In this document: positions 23,202 to 30,367 of the stretch, one piece after another | Layout of the letters: every line of letters starts with the position of its first letter | How positions within the stretch are numbered: the stretch's first letter is position 1 | Virus record (IMG/VR): IMGVR_UViG_3300046007_000126 | Location: 1-30,367 of that record | Origin: a virus | Reading direction: 5' to 3' (one strand) | Length of the DNA stretch: 30,367 bases | Notes under the pieces: model-generated | The model's database searches: none | What the model saw: only the letters and a program-made list of their open reading frames with translations | What the model was told of the DNA's origin: nothing | Made by a program: the position numbers and the translations under genes

Positions 23202-23513
23202 TTACCAAGGAACCCCTTGGGCGGTTTGTACGTGCTGCTTAGCTATGGAAGAAATTAAACCTCGCTCCATCTGAGCAATTCTTTCTGGGCCTAACTGCTC
23301 TTGAACCCATGCAATAGTCTCAGCTTCAGTGAGCTGGTCAAACGGTATAAAGTCTGGGTCTGACGGAGACTTGTACGGCACCTTTTGGCCCACGTTTCCA
23401 TTGGCTTTATATTGACCATCTACCATCGAGACATTGCAACAAACCATGATTACCACGCCTTCTGGCACGGTACGAATTAGGTTATATACATTCCAGATCA
23501 TCTGGTTATCCAT
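23202..23513 (-). CDS. Small conserved phage protein (103 aa, DUF7936-like)
   Basis: A 103-aa soluble protein. A strand-rich N-terminus (MDNQMIWNVYNLIRTVPEGVV) precedes IPFDQLTEAETIAWVQEQLGPERIAQME (about 56-83) and a C-terminal GVPW. That 'I(P/Y)(F/Y)xxLTExxxIxWVxExLG ... GxPW' pattern occurs in small phage proteins located next to tail genes (DUF7936-like by memory). It overlaps the tail-fibre start region by 8 bp. Function is unknown; tail or adsorption-associated by context. Confidence 0.65.
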   Translation of the reverse strand: MDNQMIWNVYNLIRTVPEGVVIMVCCNVSMVDGQYKANGNVGQKVPYKSPSDPDFIPFDQLTEAETIAWVQEQLGPERIAQMERGLISSIAKQHVQTAQGVPW

Positions 23514-25155
23514 TCACCTTCTCCTTCAACGCATTGATCTCTGCACGGAGCTTCTGAATCTCTTTCAGCATCGGCGCAATAAGCTGTTCGTAATTGATGC
23601 CAGCAACTTCACCCTTAACAAATGCACAAATCTCTGGGCGCACAGTAACAACGTCTTCGGCAATAAGGCCAAACTCTGCTGTTTCATGGATCTTGCCCGT
23701 ATAGGAACCGTCTTCAGCTCTTTCACGACGGTTATATGACACAGGCTCCAAAGACATCAACCAGTCTGCGTCTGCTATTGGCGCAATGTTAGCCTTCGAC
23801 TCACGGGTAGAACTTAAGGTGCCAACAAGCCCGGTGTTATCTATATAAAGAGCACGATTAGTGCCGCCTACCGCAATTGAATACGTATCATCAAACAACA
23901 CTCTATTGTCGGCTCGCAAAGAATACGTGCGACCAGCAGCTACTGTTTTAAGAGACGCATTTGCCGCTGGAGTGTCATTAATACCAATCTCTCCAGTTGC
24001 GGTAATTAATATGCGACCAAATCCGTCTGTATAAATAGCAAAGTCTTGTGTTACACCAGTACCAACAGAATTTGATTCTATAAATGCGTTAATTGGAGAA
24101 GAGTAAAGAGATACATAGCTACAATTTGCTGGGTCTGTTGACCCATACAGAATTAATGACGTATCACTTTGTATTGACGAGACTCCAGGAATTACCCCTA
24201 AAGAAGTTCCCATAGTCGGCGTTGAGTGCTGCAACAAAAAACCATTAGCGTTTTGCGAATCAAACTTCGCTTGAAGCCTTCTAGCATCTCCACTAAATAC
24301 TAAGTTGGCACCAATAGTTTGATTGGCCGTAAACGTCTGGGCTTCTTCAAGAAACGCAAAGGTTCTGTTGCCTGACACAGCAGGTACTGTCAGCGTCCTG
24401 GCTGCATTGGTGGTGTAGTTAATTGTTGCTTTGTTAGTCTGGGTGCCAACGTTCAATGTACCAATGTTGCCGGTGGTCATTGAAATTGTTGATGCTGAAA
24501 AAGAACCTGTTCCGTCTCTGGCCACAATCGTGGATGCTGTACTTGCAGACGCTGTAGTGATCGCGTGGGTGTGAGTTGATCCAGACACTAGGTTAGTTGT
24601 CGTGGTGTCGAGCGTGCTTGGCGTTCCAAGAGTTACCGATCCAGTCGTGGTAATCGTGGAGAAGTTCATCCCATTACCAGCCGCAACAGATGAGACCGTG
24701 CCACCTGCCGTGGAGATTGCCGCCCCGCCAATCGTTGCTCCAGCAGGAAGATTAGTCACCGCGTTTACTACGTCCGTCCCATTGTTGTATAGGTGCATCG
24801 TCGCACCGTTGGGCACAGAGACACCTGTCTGGCCAGCTACCTTGACCGTAACCGCAAATCCACCAGTCGTACCGTTTTTGACGATGTAAGCTTTTTGGAC
24901 CGCTGGAACTTCTAGGACAGCAGCTCCGCCAGGCGTGCCCGTAAGGTTCAGATAAAGCGCCCGAGCATCTTGTGCCGCATTGGTATTTGTGAGCGTGAGC
25001 TGTTCAGTTGTGCTCGACATCGTCACATCTGCTTTGCCACCTATGGCCTGCTCAATGGCTGTGCCTAGGTTCGTGTTTGTGGTTTGCCCCCACGTCGAAA
25101 CCTGTTCGCCAGTACCAATTAACTCAATTTTTAAAGGTGAGTATGTAGATGCCAT
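23506..25155 (-). CDS. Tail fibre/spike with C-terminal peptidase S74 chaperone domain
   Basis: A 549-aa protein. The N-terminal ~45 residues (MASTYSPLKIELIGTGEQV then STWGQTTNTNLGTAIEQAI) are a conserved tail-fibre start. A Thr/Ser/Gly/Ala-rich beta shaft follows (about 50-290), then a more specific region (about 290-445). The end is an intramolecular chaperone of the endosialidase type (peptidase S74): SSTRESKANI with S449 and K454 as the likely Ser/Lys autocleavage pair, then FGLIAEDV and a C-terminal coiled coil (LKEIQKLRAEINALKEK). The chaperone trimerises the fibre and cleaves itself off. A homing endonuclease gene abuts its 5' end. Confidence 0.88.
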   Translation of the reverse strand: MASTYSPLKIELIGTGEQVSTWGQTTNTNLGTAIEQAIGGKADVTMSSTTEQLTLTNTNAAQDARALYLNLTGTPGGAAVLEVPAVQKAYIVKNGTTGGFAVTVKVAGQTGVSVPNGATMHLYNNGTDVVNAVTNLPAGATIGGAAISTAGGTVSSVAAGNGMNFSTITTTGSVTLGTPSTLDTTTTNLVSGSTHTHAITTASASTASTIVARDGTGSFSASTISMTTGNIGTLNVGTQTNKATINYTTNAARTLTVPAVSGNRTFAFLEEAQTFTANQTIGANLVFSGDARRLQAKFDSQNANGFLLQHSTPTMGTSLGVIPGVSSIQSDTSLILYGSTDPANCSYVSLYSSPINAFIESNSVGTGVTQDFAIYTDGFGRILITATGEIGINDTPAANASLKTVAAGRTYSLRADNRVLFDDTYSIAVGGTNRALYIDNTGLVGTLSSTRESKANIAPIADADWLMSLEPVSYNRRERAEDGSYTGKIHETAEFGLIAEDVVTVRPEICAFVKGEVAGINYEQLIAPMLKEIQKLRAEINALKEKVNG

Positions 25156-25947
25156 TTACAAATCCTTTGTTAAATAAACATGGGCCTTGCGTTTTTTTAT
25201 CAACAAAACCATTTTCTTAGAAACGCTATGAGCTTTTGCGGTTTGCGCTAAGGATAAATTTGAATAAAAAATTTCTTTTACCGTCTCTTCAGAAAGTTTT
25301 GCGTTTTTACTACGCTTCCCTTGAACTGCTAATTTTTGTGCAGCTATGGTAACTGCACGTAACCTATCAAACATTTCTTTTGTTTGTTGTCGTCTTTCGT
25401 TGCTTAATGGAAGTTTCCTTGATCCTTGTTTAACTAAAATTGGTGGGTGCTGTGCATCTAAATGCTTCCAACACTTTCCTTGCCTTGCTGCTTTAATTGT
25501 ATCGACATTGATCTTTTGCCCAAACGCTTCTTCAAGCATCTCTAACAATTCCCTATTTGACTTGTTCCACAGACTAGGGCTTCTGATAAACGCAACCATC
25601 TCTTCTGTAAGTTTTGCGTTATGAGACTCTTCTCCTATTTTGCGAACAACTTTGCCTTCTCCTTCTCCTCCCAAAGTAAGGTTGTATCCTCCACTACGTA
25701 CATACGATCCGTACTGCGCTATCAATCCTTTTTCTACAGCTTGTATCTCTAATCGATCAACACCTTCATACAATAGGACAATTTGAAACTGGTCTATTCC
25801 GTGCTTTCGCATAGCCTTATACAACGGCGTATCAAGACCAGAACGAGCGGCGCATTTGTGCTCTCGCCAACGCTTTTCCAATGAACAGGCAGTAATGCCA
25901 ATATACAACTTGTCATTTATTTTGTTAGTGATCTTGTATACGTACAT
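25156..25947 (-). CDS. GIY-YIG homing endonuclease
   Basis: A 263-aa protein. The N-terminal GIY-YIG nuclease domain is intact: MYVYKITNKINDKLYIGIT (YIG at 15-17), R27 in KRWREHK, E72 in QAVEKGLIAQYG and GYNLTLGGEGEG at 87-98. Two later segments, SHNAKLTEEMVAFIRS (about 108-123) and SKNAKLSEETVKEIFYS (about 214-230), are repeated DNA-contacting modules of the NUMOD type, with a final helix-turn-helix-like stretch (LAQTAKAHSVSKKMVLLIKK). The gene is AT-rich relative to its neighbours and its stop codon directly abuts the tail-fibre ATG. It cuts DNA at a homing site and spreads by recombination. Confidence 0.88.
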   Translation of the reverse strand: MYVYKITNKINDKLYIGITACSLEKRWREHKCAARSGLDTPLYKAMRKHGIDQFQIVLLYEGVDRLEIQAVEKGLIAQYGSYVRSGGYNLTLGGEGEGKVVRKIGEESHNAKLTEEMVAFIRSPSLWNKSNRELLEMLEEAFGQKINVDTIKAARQGKCWKHLDAQHPPILVKQGSRKLPLSNERRQQTKEMFDRLRAVTIAAQKLAVQGKRSKNAKLSEETVKEIFYSNLSLAQTAKAHSVSKKMVLLIKKRKAHVYLTKDL

Positions 25948-25953
25948 TGCAAT

Positions 25954-26022
25954 TTAAACTCCGGCTACCTGCTCACCGGTTCCAATCAGTTCAATCTTTA
26001 ATGGGCTGTAATCACTTGCCAT
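25954..26022 (-). pseudogene. Remnant of a tail-fibre 5' end, upstream of the homing endonuclease
   Basis: A 22-codon frame reads MASDYSPLKIELIGTGEQV and then AGV and a stop. Its first 19 residues match the start of the tail fibre at 25155 at 17 of 19 positions, while most codons differ (about 7 of 19 identical). A GGAG ribosome binding site from the upstream gene end remains in place. The similarity stops exactly where the sequence leads into the GIY-YIG gene. It looks like the leftover start of a resident tail-fibre gene interrupted at codon 19. Confidence 0.8.
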
Positions 26023-26025
26023 GAT

Positions 26026-26406
26026 TTACTCCGCTTCTACGTTGCCTGCGACCTGCATTTCAATCCAAGAACCCGTGTCTTCATCCCACGAATACATACC
26101 GCCTTCAGGCATTGGCACCGGTGCCTCCCACTGGGCCGTGTCATTGTTCAGCAGCCAAGACGCAAAAGGTTTGGGCGGTACAAACGCATCAATGTCGGCG
26201 TTGTAGGTGTAACCGATACCAGCGTAGTTCTTGCGGATGGTGCCGTTGTAAGAGGTTTGCTTCCATGTGCCGCCAAAGAGTTTCTCGCAGAACGCAGCCC
26301 CGATGTATTCCTTCTCCACACCATTAGCGTCTGCCGTGTCTTTGTTAGCCACCACGATGACTTGCGTCACCACGTTATTACCGTCAATCTGGGCGAAGTG
26401 CGCCAT
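26026..26406 (-). CDS. Conserved tail-region phage protein (126 aa)
   Basis: A 126-aa protein. It opens MAHFAQIDGNNVVTQVIVVAN and continues with AAFCEKLFGGTWKQTSYNG, RKNYAGIGYTYNADIDAFVPPKPF and 'SWDEDTGSWIE'. The combination of 'NVVTxVIVV', 'FCxxLFGGxWxQTSYNG' and 'GxGYTYxxDxDAFxPPxPF' is widespread in tailed phages next to tail-fibre genes. It is probably a small virion or fibre-associated protein. Its stop is 3 bp before the tail-fibre remnant start, so originally it would have been followed directly by the fibre gene. Confidence 0.75.
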   Translation of the reverse strand: MAHFAQIDGNNVVTQVIVVANKDTADANGVEKEYIGAAFCEKLFGGTWKQTSYNGTIRKNYAGIGYTYNADIDAFVPPKPFASWLLNNDTAQWEAPVPMPEGGMYSWDEDTGSWIEMQVAGNVEAE

Positions 26407-26417
26407 TTAGATCTCCT

Positions 26418-26990
26418 TTACCAAGTCCATGAAACGTATGAATAACGAATGCCCGATTTCACAGGCTTTACCTCATGCGGATACATGAAGTTACTGGGAA
26501 AAACTACTACCGCCCCAGCAGGCAGATGAATACGGTGGTCACCAAACATCATCAACTCACCGCCTTCGTAATCGTCGTTTAAAGCACCCAGTATCGTCAA
26601 GGTTGGGATGCCTTTTCGCTGACCATCAAACATCGAATGAATGTGGTCACAGTGCAGTTTCATCTGCGTGGTCGGGTCATACCGGTTAAACCGAATATTG
26701 GTGTACCCATTCCAGCCGCCAAACCAAGACTCAAAACTAGCGAAGTCCTTTAATACATAGCGCTCGACGGCAAACCAGACCTGCTTATTGATCTCGGCCT
26801 TCTCTGCAATATCGTCATGGCTAATGGCTAGTTCGTGGTCGTAACTGACATAAGAGTCAGTCCCAGACTGATAGAAGGTGTGCTGCTTCCAGTTGATCTT
26901 GTCGAGGTTCTCTGAAGCCGACTTGCATAGATCCACAGGTAGGTGGTTTTCATACACCTTGACATAATCTAGGAGATTCTGCGGCGTCAC
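26418..26990 (-). CDS. 2OG-Fe(II) oxygenase, prolyl-4-hydroxylase-like
   Basis: A 190-aa protein. The double-stranded beta-helix core has the iron triad H113-x-D115 (KLHCDHIHS) and H172 (MYPHEV), and R182 (SGIRYSYVSW) for 2-oxoglutarate. YEGGELMMFGDH (141-152) and AGAVVVFPSNF (158-168) are typical of P4Hc-type enzymes. The N-terminal region (1-95) is a helical extension. The substrate is unknown; related phage enzymes are common in aquatic phages. The stop overlaps no neighbour, but its 5' end overlaps the next oxygenase by 4 bp, so the two are coupled. Confidence 0.82.
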   Translation of the reverse strand: MTPQNLLDYVKVYENHLPVDLCKSASENLDKINWKQHTFYQSGTDSYVSYDHELAISHDDIAEKAEINKQVWFAVERYVLKDFASFESWFGGWNGYTNIRFNRYDPTTQMKLHCDHIHSMFDGQRKGIPTLTILGALNDDYEGGELMMFGDHRIHLPAGAVVVFPSNFMYPHEVKPVKSGIRYSYVSWTW

Positions 26991-27586
26991 AGGTGTAGCC
27001 CAGTCAATGATTCGTCTTGCCCAAAGTTGCCGATGGGGAAGGTGTTAAACGACAGACTAATGCGAGTCTGCTTACCCTCTACGGTCTCAACCATGTGCGT
27101 CAGGTGAGAGGGGAATATAAAGAGTCGGCCTGTGTAGGCTTCCATCCACCAAGACTCAGAGTTGTACGGATTGAAGTCTTCTGTAGGCGTCTTTAGTTGC
27201 TGATACCCGTCACGGTAGAAATAGATCTTGTCCGTTTCTTTATCGGCCTGGGGGTAAAACACACCAGAGACAAACGAATTGGGGTGAGCGTGTTTGTGGT
27301 GAAACTGACCCGGCTCGGTGTAATTGCACCATGACTGCGTGATGCGGAGCGTGGTCTCGTGCTTGGGGGCGTAGACGGCCTTGAAATAATTGGCAACAGA
27401 CTGCTCAATAAAGTCCTTCACACCCTTTAGTTCAGGGTTCTTTAGGATCGTGTTATCGACGCTTGTGGTATTGCCCATGTTATTGCGCTTCTCTTGGTTC
27501 TTGATGAACGCAATTTCTGTCTCGGTAAAGTCACGCCCGAGGTCGAACATACTTAATGCGGTAGGAAATAGGTTGTGGATATTCAC
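26987..27586 (-). CDS. Putative 2OG-Fe(II) oxygenase (TIGR02466/2OG-FeII_Oxy_5-like)
   Basis: A 199-aa protein. SWCNYTEPGQFHHKHAHPNSFVSGVFYP is described in parts: a 'YTEPGQF' turn, then HHKHAH (96-101) as the likely iron site, then SGVFYP. Later GRLFIFPSHLTHMVETVEGKQTRISLSFN supplies H164 (probable ligand) and an Arg near 175 for 2-oxoglutarate. The 'HxHxxSxxSGVxY ... FPSxLxHxVxxxxxxxRxSxSFN' pattern matches the TIGR02466-type oxygenases. It forms a coupled pair with the neighbouring P4H-like enzyme. The substrate is unknown; it could be a virion protein or a nucleic-acid base. Confidence 0.8.
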   Translation of the reverse strand: MNIHNLFPTALSMFDLGRDFTETEIAFIKNQEKRNNMGNTTSVDNTILKNPELKGVKDFIEQSVANYFKAVYAPKHETTLRITQSWCNYTEPGQFHHKHAHPNSFVSGVFYPQADKETDKIYFYRDGYQQLKTPTEDFNPYNSESWWMEAYTGRLFIFPSHLTHMVETVEGKQTRISLSFNTFPIGNFGQDESLTGLHL

Positions 27587-27840
27587 GCTACCGCCTTCTC
27601 TAAGGCTTCTACTTGACCGGTGAGTCGTGCCCAGTCTTCTGGCAACCAGATAGTATTGATGGACTCTTCAAACTGACGAATCTTTTCCATCGTCTCGTCA
27701 ATCTCTTCCCATGTCGGGCAAGGTCTTGGGTCATCCCACCGAGTAATGATGCGGTTTGATATTTCCCACTTAGCACCTGGGCGCAAGAGTTCCATTGCGG
27801 TATTGATGCCAAAAAGCCTATAAATTTTTGCCTGATTCAT
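27583..27840 (-). CDS. Small conserved phage protein (85 aa)
   Basis: An 85-aa soluble acidic protein. The segment ITRWDDPRPCPTWEEIDETMEKIRQFE (about 32-58) recalls the short 'W.d..prPTWeEi' proteins found beside phage tail-fibre genes. There is a good AAGGAGAGG ribosome binding site that overlaps the end of the Gly-rich gene, and a 4-bp overlap with the oxygenase downstream. There is no catalytic motif. A fibre-assembly or accessory role is possible, from context only. Confidence 0.68.
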   Translation of the reverse strand: MNQAKIYRLFGINTAMELLRPGAKWEISNRIITRWDDPRPCPTWEEIDETMEKIRQFEESINTIWLPEDWARLTGQVEALEKAVA

Positions 27841-27850
27841 TCCCTCTCCT

Positions 27851-30367
27851 TTACCAACGAATTATGACAATTCCTGCGCCGCCTGCGCCGCCTGCATATC
27901 CAATATTATAAGTTGGGTTATTCGTACCGCCGCCACCGCCGCCGCCACCCGTGTTAACAACTCCATTTGAACCAGCAGTATTTGTTGGGCCACCGTCGCC
28001 GCCACCCCCTGTACCACCAGTTCCCCTCGTAGCACCGCCCCCACCACCGCCCCCACCACCAGCGTAAGTTACAGACACACCAGAAATCGACGACGCTGTA
28101 CCAGTGCCACCATTACCGGATTGTGTTGTTGTCCCATTGGCCCCAACTGCTGATGCGCCGCCACCACCCCCCGCTCCATAGTTTGCAGAGGCAGTGTTAT
28201 TTCCACCGTTATTGCCTTGTGATGGAGACACTGATGGTGTGTCACCAGCCCCTCCTGTCAAACTTGCTGCACGAATCCCAGCGCCGCCGCCAGAACCACC
28301 AGAACCACCATTACCTGCTGTTGCTGCAATTCCCGCAGCGCCAAACCCTCCACCGGCAGATGTTATGGTACTAAATACTGAATTTGACCCGGCCACACCA
28401 TTATTTAAAGCAGGGGCAGTTGCCTGAGCACCGCCACTGCCTCCAGCGCCTACTGTTACTGTATAAGACGTTCCAGCAGTGACTGCCAAACCGTTTCCAG
28501 TGCGATAACCCCCCGCACCTCCGCCACCGCCGCCCGAACCACCTCCACCACCCCCCGCTACAACGAGGTACTCGACTTCAGTAACCCCCGTTGGGCATAC
28601 CCATGTGCTAGTAGCCTGGAAGATTTGGAAATTGGGCTTGGAGAGGTATTTAAGGATCACGATACCGGAGCCGCCGTTGCCACCAGTTGCTGACGTTGGT
28701 GCATTCCAACCGCCTCCACCAGCACCACCACCTGTGTTATCTGTGCCATTACCTCCAGCAGTAGCGGCTGGAGTTGCATTACCACCATTTCCACCACCAC
28801 CTGTACCGCCTGTACCACCTGTAGTTCCACCCCCACTATGACCGCCACCACCTCCACCACCGGAATACGTTACTGATGTGCCAGAAATAGAGGATGCTGT
28901 GCCGTTACCGCCACCTCGTGCTGGAGAACCGCTTGCCGATTGACCTACTGCGGATGCGCCACCGCCACCTCCGCCACCAAATAGGGTAGGGCCATAAATT
29001 CCTGAACCTCCGTTGTTTCCTTGGCTTGGCGAAACAGAAGGTGTATTTCCTGTACCGCCTGGGCCAAACGTAGCTGGCCCATCTTTAAGAGTGCCGCCAC
29101 CACCAGAACCTCCATCTGCTCCCGTAGCAACTGCTGCCGAAGGGTTATTTATATAAGAACCACCGCCTCCGCCACCCGCAGAAGTAATTGTGCTGAATGT
29201 TGAAGACGTTCCAGAGTCAGCTTTTACTGATGAATTTTTACCAGCACCACCGGCACCAACAGTAACCGGATAAGAAGTTCCTGGGGTAACAGAAAGCCCT
29301 GTCCCCGTTCTAAAACCACCAGCACCGCCTCCACCACCAATGTGACCACCTCCACCACCGCCAGCCACGACGAGATACTCCACCGTGCTGACCCCTGGTG
29401 GGGCTACCCATGTTCCTGAAGATGTAAAGGTGTTTGTGACCTGTAAGGCTTGAGTCCACTTGAGAATGACAATGCCGGAGCCGCCTGCGCCAGCAGCAAT
29501 GTTGTCATCTCCAGCGCCGCCTCCGCCTCCGCCTGTGTTAGCGGTTCCAGCACTTCCAACAGCAGGGGCTTTTCCTCCAGCGCCGCCTCCGCCAGAACCT
29601 CCTGAACCAGCCGATCCTCCACTAGATCCCATCCCACCGCCACCACCACCTGCATAAGTGAAAGATGATCCAGATATAGTGGATGCGGTTCCATTACCAC
29701 CATTACCCGATGCGGGAGATGTTGCATTACCACCTACCGCACTAGCACCGCCGCCACCTCCAGATGGTCTATTGTTGGCACTTCCAGATGTGAAACCATT
29801 GCCCCCATTATTTCCCTGAGATGGCGATGTAACGGGAGTATTACCAGAGCCGCCAAGCCCCTGTGTCGTGAAAAAACCTCCAGCACCGCCGCCTGATCCA
29901 CCGTTCCCGCCATTTGTATCAAAACTAGCCCCGTTACCCCCACCAGCAGATGTAATGGCGCTGGGTGCATTTCCAAATACGGAATTTGCGCCAGGACTCC
30001 CTTGATTATTGGGCGCATTTCCAGTAGCGGCAGCACCGCCTGCACCAACAGTTACAGTGTATGAAGTACCTGCGGTAACAGAAAGTCCAGTTCCAGTTCT
30101 AAATCCGCCTGCTCCGCCTCCGCCACCCTGTTGCCTAGCTCCCCCACCCCCACCAGCAACCACAAGGTACTCAACACTTGTCACCCCTTCAGGGGCAGTC
30201 CAGTTGCCAGATGATGTAAAGGTCTGAACTACATCAATCGTAGTCGCAGGAGTGACCGTGTATTTGATGATGACGATGCCAGAGCCGCCTGAACCGCCTG
30301 CTGCTGATGCCAAAGGAACAAGCGAACCATTGCCGCCACCGCCGCCACCGCCGGTATTCTCTCTCCC
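27851..30367 (-). CDS. Gly-rich tandem-repeat tail/adhesin protein, partial (N-terminus off the window)
   Basis: The frame is open from the right window edge to TAA 27851-27853 (about 838 codons); no true start is visible, so the N-terminus is missing. It contains three complete repeats of about 256-269 residues. Each begins with a 'FTSSGxWxxPxGVxxVEYLVVAGGGGG' block, followed by long runs of Gly with Asn, Ser and Thr ('SPSQGNNGG', 'GGGGGGASAVG'), and ends 'GGSGIVIxK'. The leftmost fragment of a further repeat lies at the window edge. This is the composition of phage Gly-rich domains found in tail or adhesin proteins, where poly-Gly helices form receptor-contacting tips. It is probably a host-recognition protein; inferred. 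Confidence 0.82.
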   Translation of the reverse strand, partial: GRENTGGGGGGGNGSLVPLASAAGGSGGSGIVIIKYTVTPATTIDVVQTFTSSGNWTAPEGVTSVEYLVVAGGGGGARQQGGGGGAGGFRTGTGLSVTAGTSYTVTVGAGGAAATGNAPNNQGSPGANSVFGNAPSAITSAGGGNGASFDTNGGNGGSGGGAGGFFTTQGLGGSGNTPVTSPSQGNNGGNGFTSGSANNRPSGGGGGASAVGGNATSPASGNGGNGTASTISGSSFTYAGGGGGGMGSSGGSAGSGGSGGGGAGGKAPAVGSAGTANTGGGGGGAGDDNIAAGAGGSGIVILKWTQALQVTNTFTSSGTWVAPPGVSTVEYLVVAGGGGGGHIGGGGGAGGFRTGTGLSVTPGTSYPVTVGAGGAGKNSSVKADSGTSSTFSTITSAGGGGGGSYINNPSAAVATGADGGSGGGGTLKDGPATFGPGGTGNTPSVSPSQGNNGGSGIYGPTLFGGGGGGGASAVGQSASGSPARGGGNGTASSISGTSVTYSGGGGGGGHSGGGTTGGTGGTGGGGNGGNATPAATAGGNGTDNTGGGAGGGGWNAPTSATGGNGGSGIVILKYLSKPNFQIFQATSTWVCPTGVTEVEYLVVAGGGGGGSGGGGGGAGGYRTGNGLAVTAGTSYTVTVGAGGSGGAQATAPALNNGVAGSNSVFSTITSAGGGFGAAGIAATAGNGGSGGSGGGAGIRAASLTGGAGDTPSVSPSQGNNGGNNTASANYGAGGGGGASAVGANGTTTQSGNGGTGTASSISGVSVTYAGGGGGGGGGATRGTGGTGGGGDGGPTNTAGSNGVVNTGGGGGGGGTNNPTYNIGYAGGAGGAGIVIIRW
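27854..28621 (-). repeat. Gly-rich tandem repeat, unit 3 (about 256 aa)
   Basis: It begins with FQATSTWVCPTGVTEVEYLV and ends with GGAGIVIIRW. It is the last unit before the stop, with the same order of blocks as the other units but a diverged opening (Cys in place of Ala). Confidence 0.8.
28622..29428 (-). repeat. Gly-rich tandem repeat, unit 2 (269 aa)
   Basis: It begins FTSSGTWVAPPGVSTVEYLV and ends GGSGIVILKYLSKPN before unit 3. The block order VEYLVVAGG, FRTGTGLSV, SPSQGNNGG and ASAVGQ matches units 1 and 3. Confidence 0.82.
29429..30220 (-). repeat. Gly-rich tandem repeat, unit 1 (264 aa)
   Basis: It begins FTSSGNWTAPEGVTSVEYLV and ends GGSGIVILKWTQALQVTN. The sequence right of 30220 is the end of a further, incomplete unit that continues beyond the window. 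Confidence 0.82.

Noticed and set aside
23205-23220. Inverted repeat CCAAGG-AACC-CCTTGG as a terminator
   Set aside because: It lies in the coding end of the 103-aa gene and has no T-run; the 6-bp stem is short.
28123-30227. Pro-rich plus-strand frames opposite the Gly-rich gene
   Set aside because: Complement of Gly codons (ggx) reads as Pro (ccx); these are artefacts.
27851-30367. CRISPR or satellite array
   Set aside because: The periodicity comes from Gly codons and ~800-bp protein repeats, not from short direct repeats with unique spacers.
1-30367. tRNA, rRNA or self-splicing intron
   Set aside because: I found no cloverleaf or rRNA sequence by eye. The GIY-YIG gene is free-standing: no intron-like flanks join the two fibre starts, and a splice would not restore a single frame because the second copy has its own full start.

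Overview
The window is part of a tailed bacteriophage (Caudoviricetes) genome, most likely a podovirus-like phage known from environmental sequence. It carries an ERF annealing protein, a RuvC-type resolvase, a P22 gp10-like DNA-stabilisation protein, a holin plus M15-peptidase lysis cassette, a peptidase S74 tail fibre and a giant polyvalent protein. There are no ribosomal, tRNA or host metabolic genes. The host cannot be named from the sequence. Terminase, portal and major capsid genes are not in the window and are probably beyond one of its ends.

Layout. All genes but one are on the minus strand and read right to left, mostly with ATGA or short-gap translational coupling. Bases 1-4892 are the nucleic-acid module: a partial conserved gene, a 256-aa unknown, a SAM methyltransferase, a small ribbon-helix-helix-like protein, a conserved phage protein, an AT-rich HNH-type gene, a DUF736-like protein with an SSB-type tail, an ERF protein, a 50-aa gene and a PD-(D/E)XK nuclease. 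Bases 4893-5060 are the only sizeable regulatory region: a sigma70-like promoter with an A/T-rich upstream element and an array of eight TGTTACA/TGTAACA half-sites, followed by the single plus-strand gene (RuvC). RuvC ends 10 bp inside the 3' end of a 2710-aa minus-strand gene.

Bases 5504-18808 are a virion or ejection block: the giant protein, two long Gly/Gln-rich proteins, a GNAT-like acetyltransferase, a Gln/Pro-rich protein and a Gly/Ala-rich protein with a recurrent phage motif. Bases 18877-21584 encode a small virion-type protein and a gp10-like stabilisation protein. Bases 21587-23186 are the lysis cassette. Bases 23202-30367 are the host-recognition block: a small conserved protein, a tail fibre with a C-terminal self-cleaving chaperone, a GIY-YIG homing endonuclease, a remnant of a second tail-fibre start, a tail-associated protein, two 2OG-Fe(II) oxygenases, a small protein, and a Gly-rich tandem-repeat protein that runs off the right end.

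The most noteworthy signals are four. (1) The palindrome TGTAACA-N2-TGTTACA is clustered in the divergent promoter region and recurs three times inside distant virion genes, which suggests a dispersed binding system (repressor, stoperator or partition type). (2) The GIY-YIG gene is bracketed by two diverged copies of the tail-fibre N-terminus, which looks like a homing-linked tail-fibre replacement. (3) Neighbouring virion-type proteins share short GID/Gly-Gly tag motifs. (4) The 2710-aa protein combines a JAMM/RadC-like motif and an HEXXH motif in one chain.
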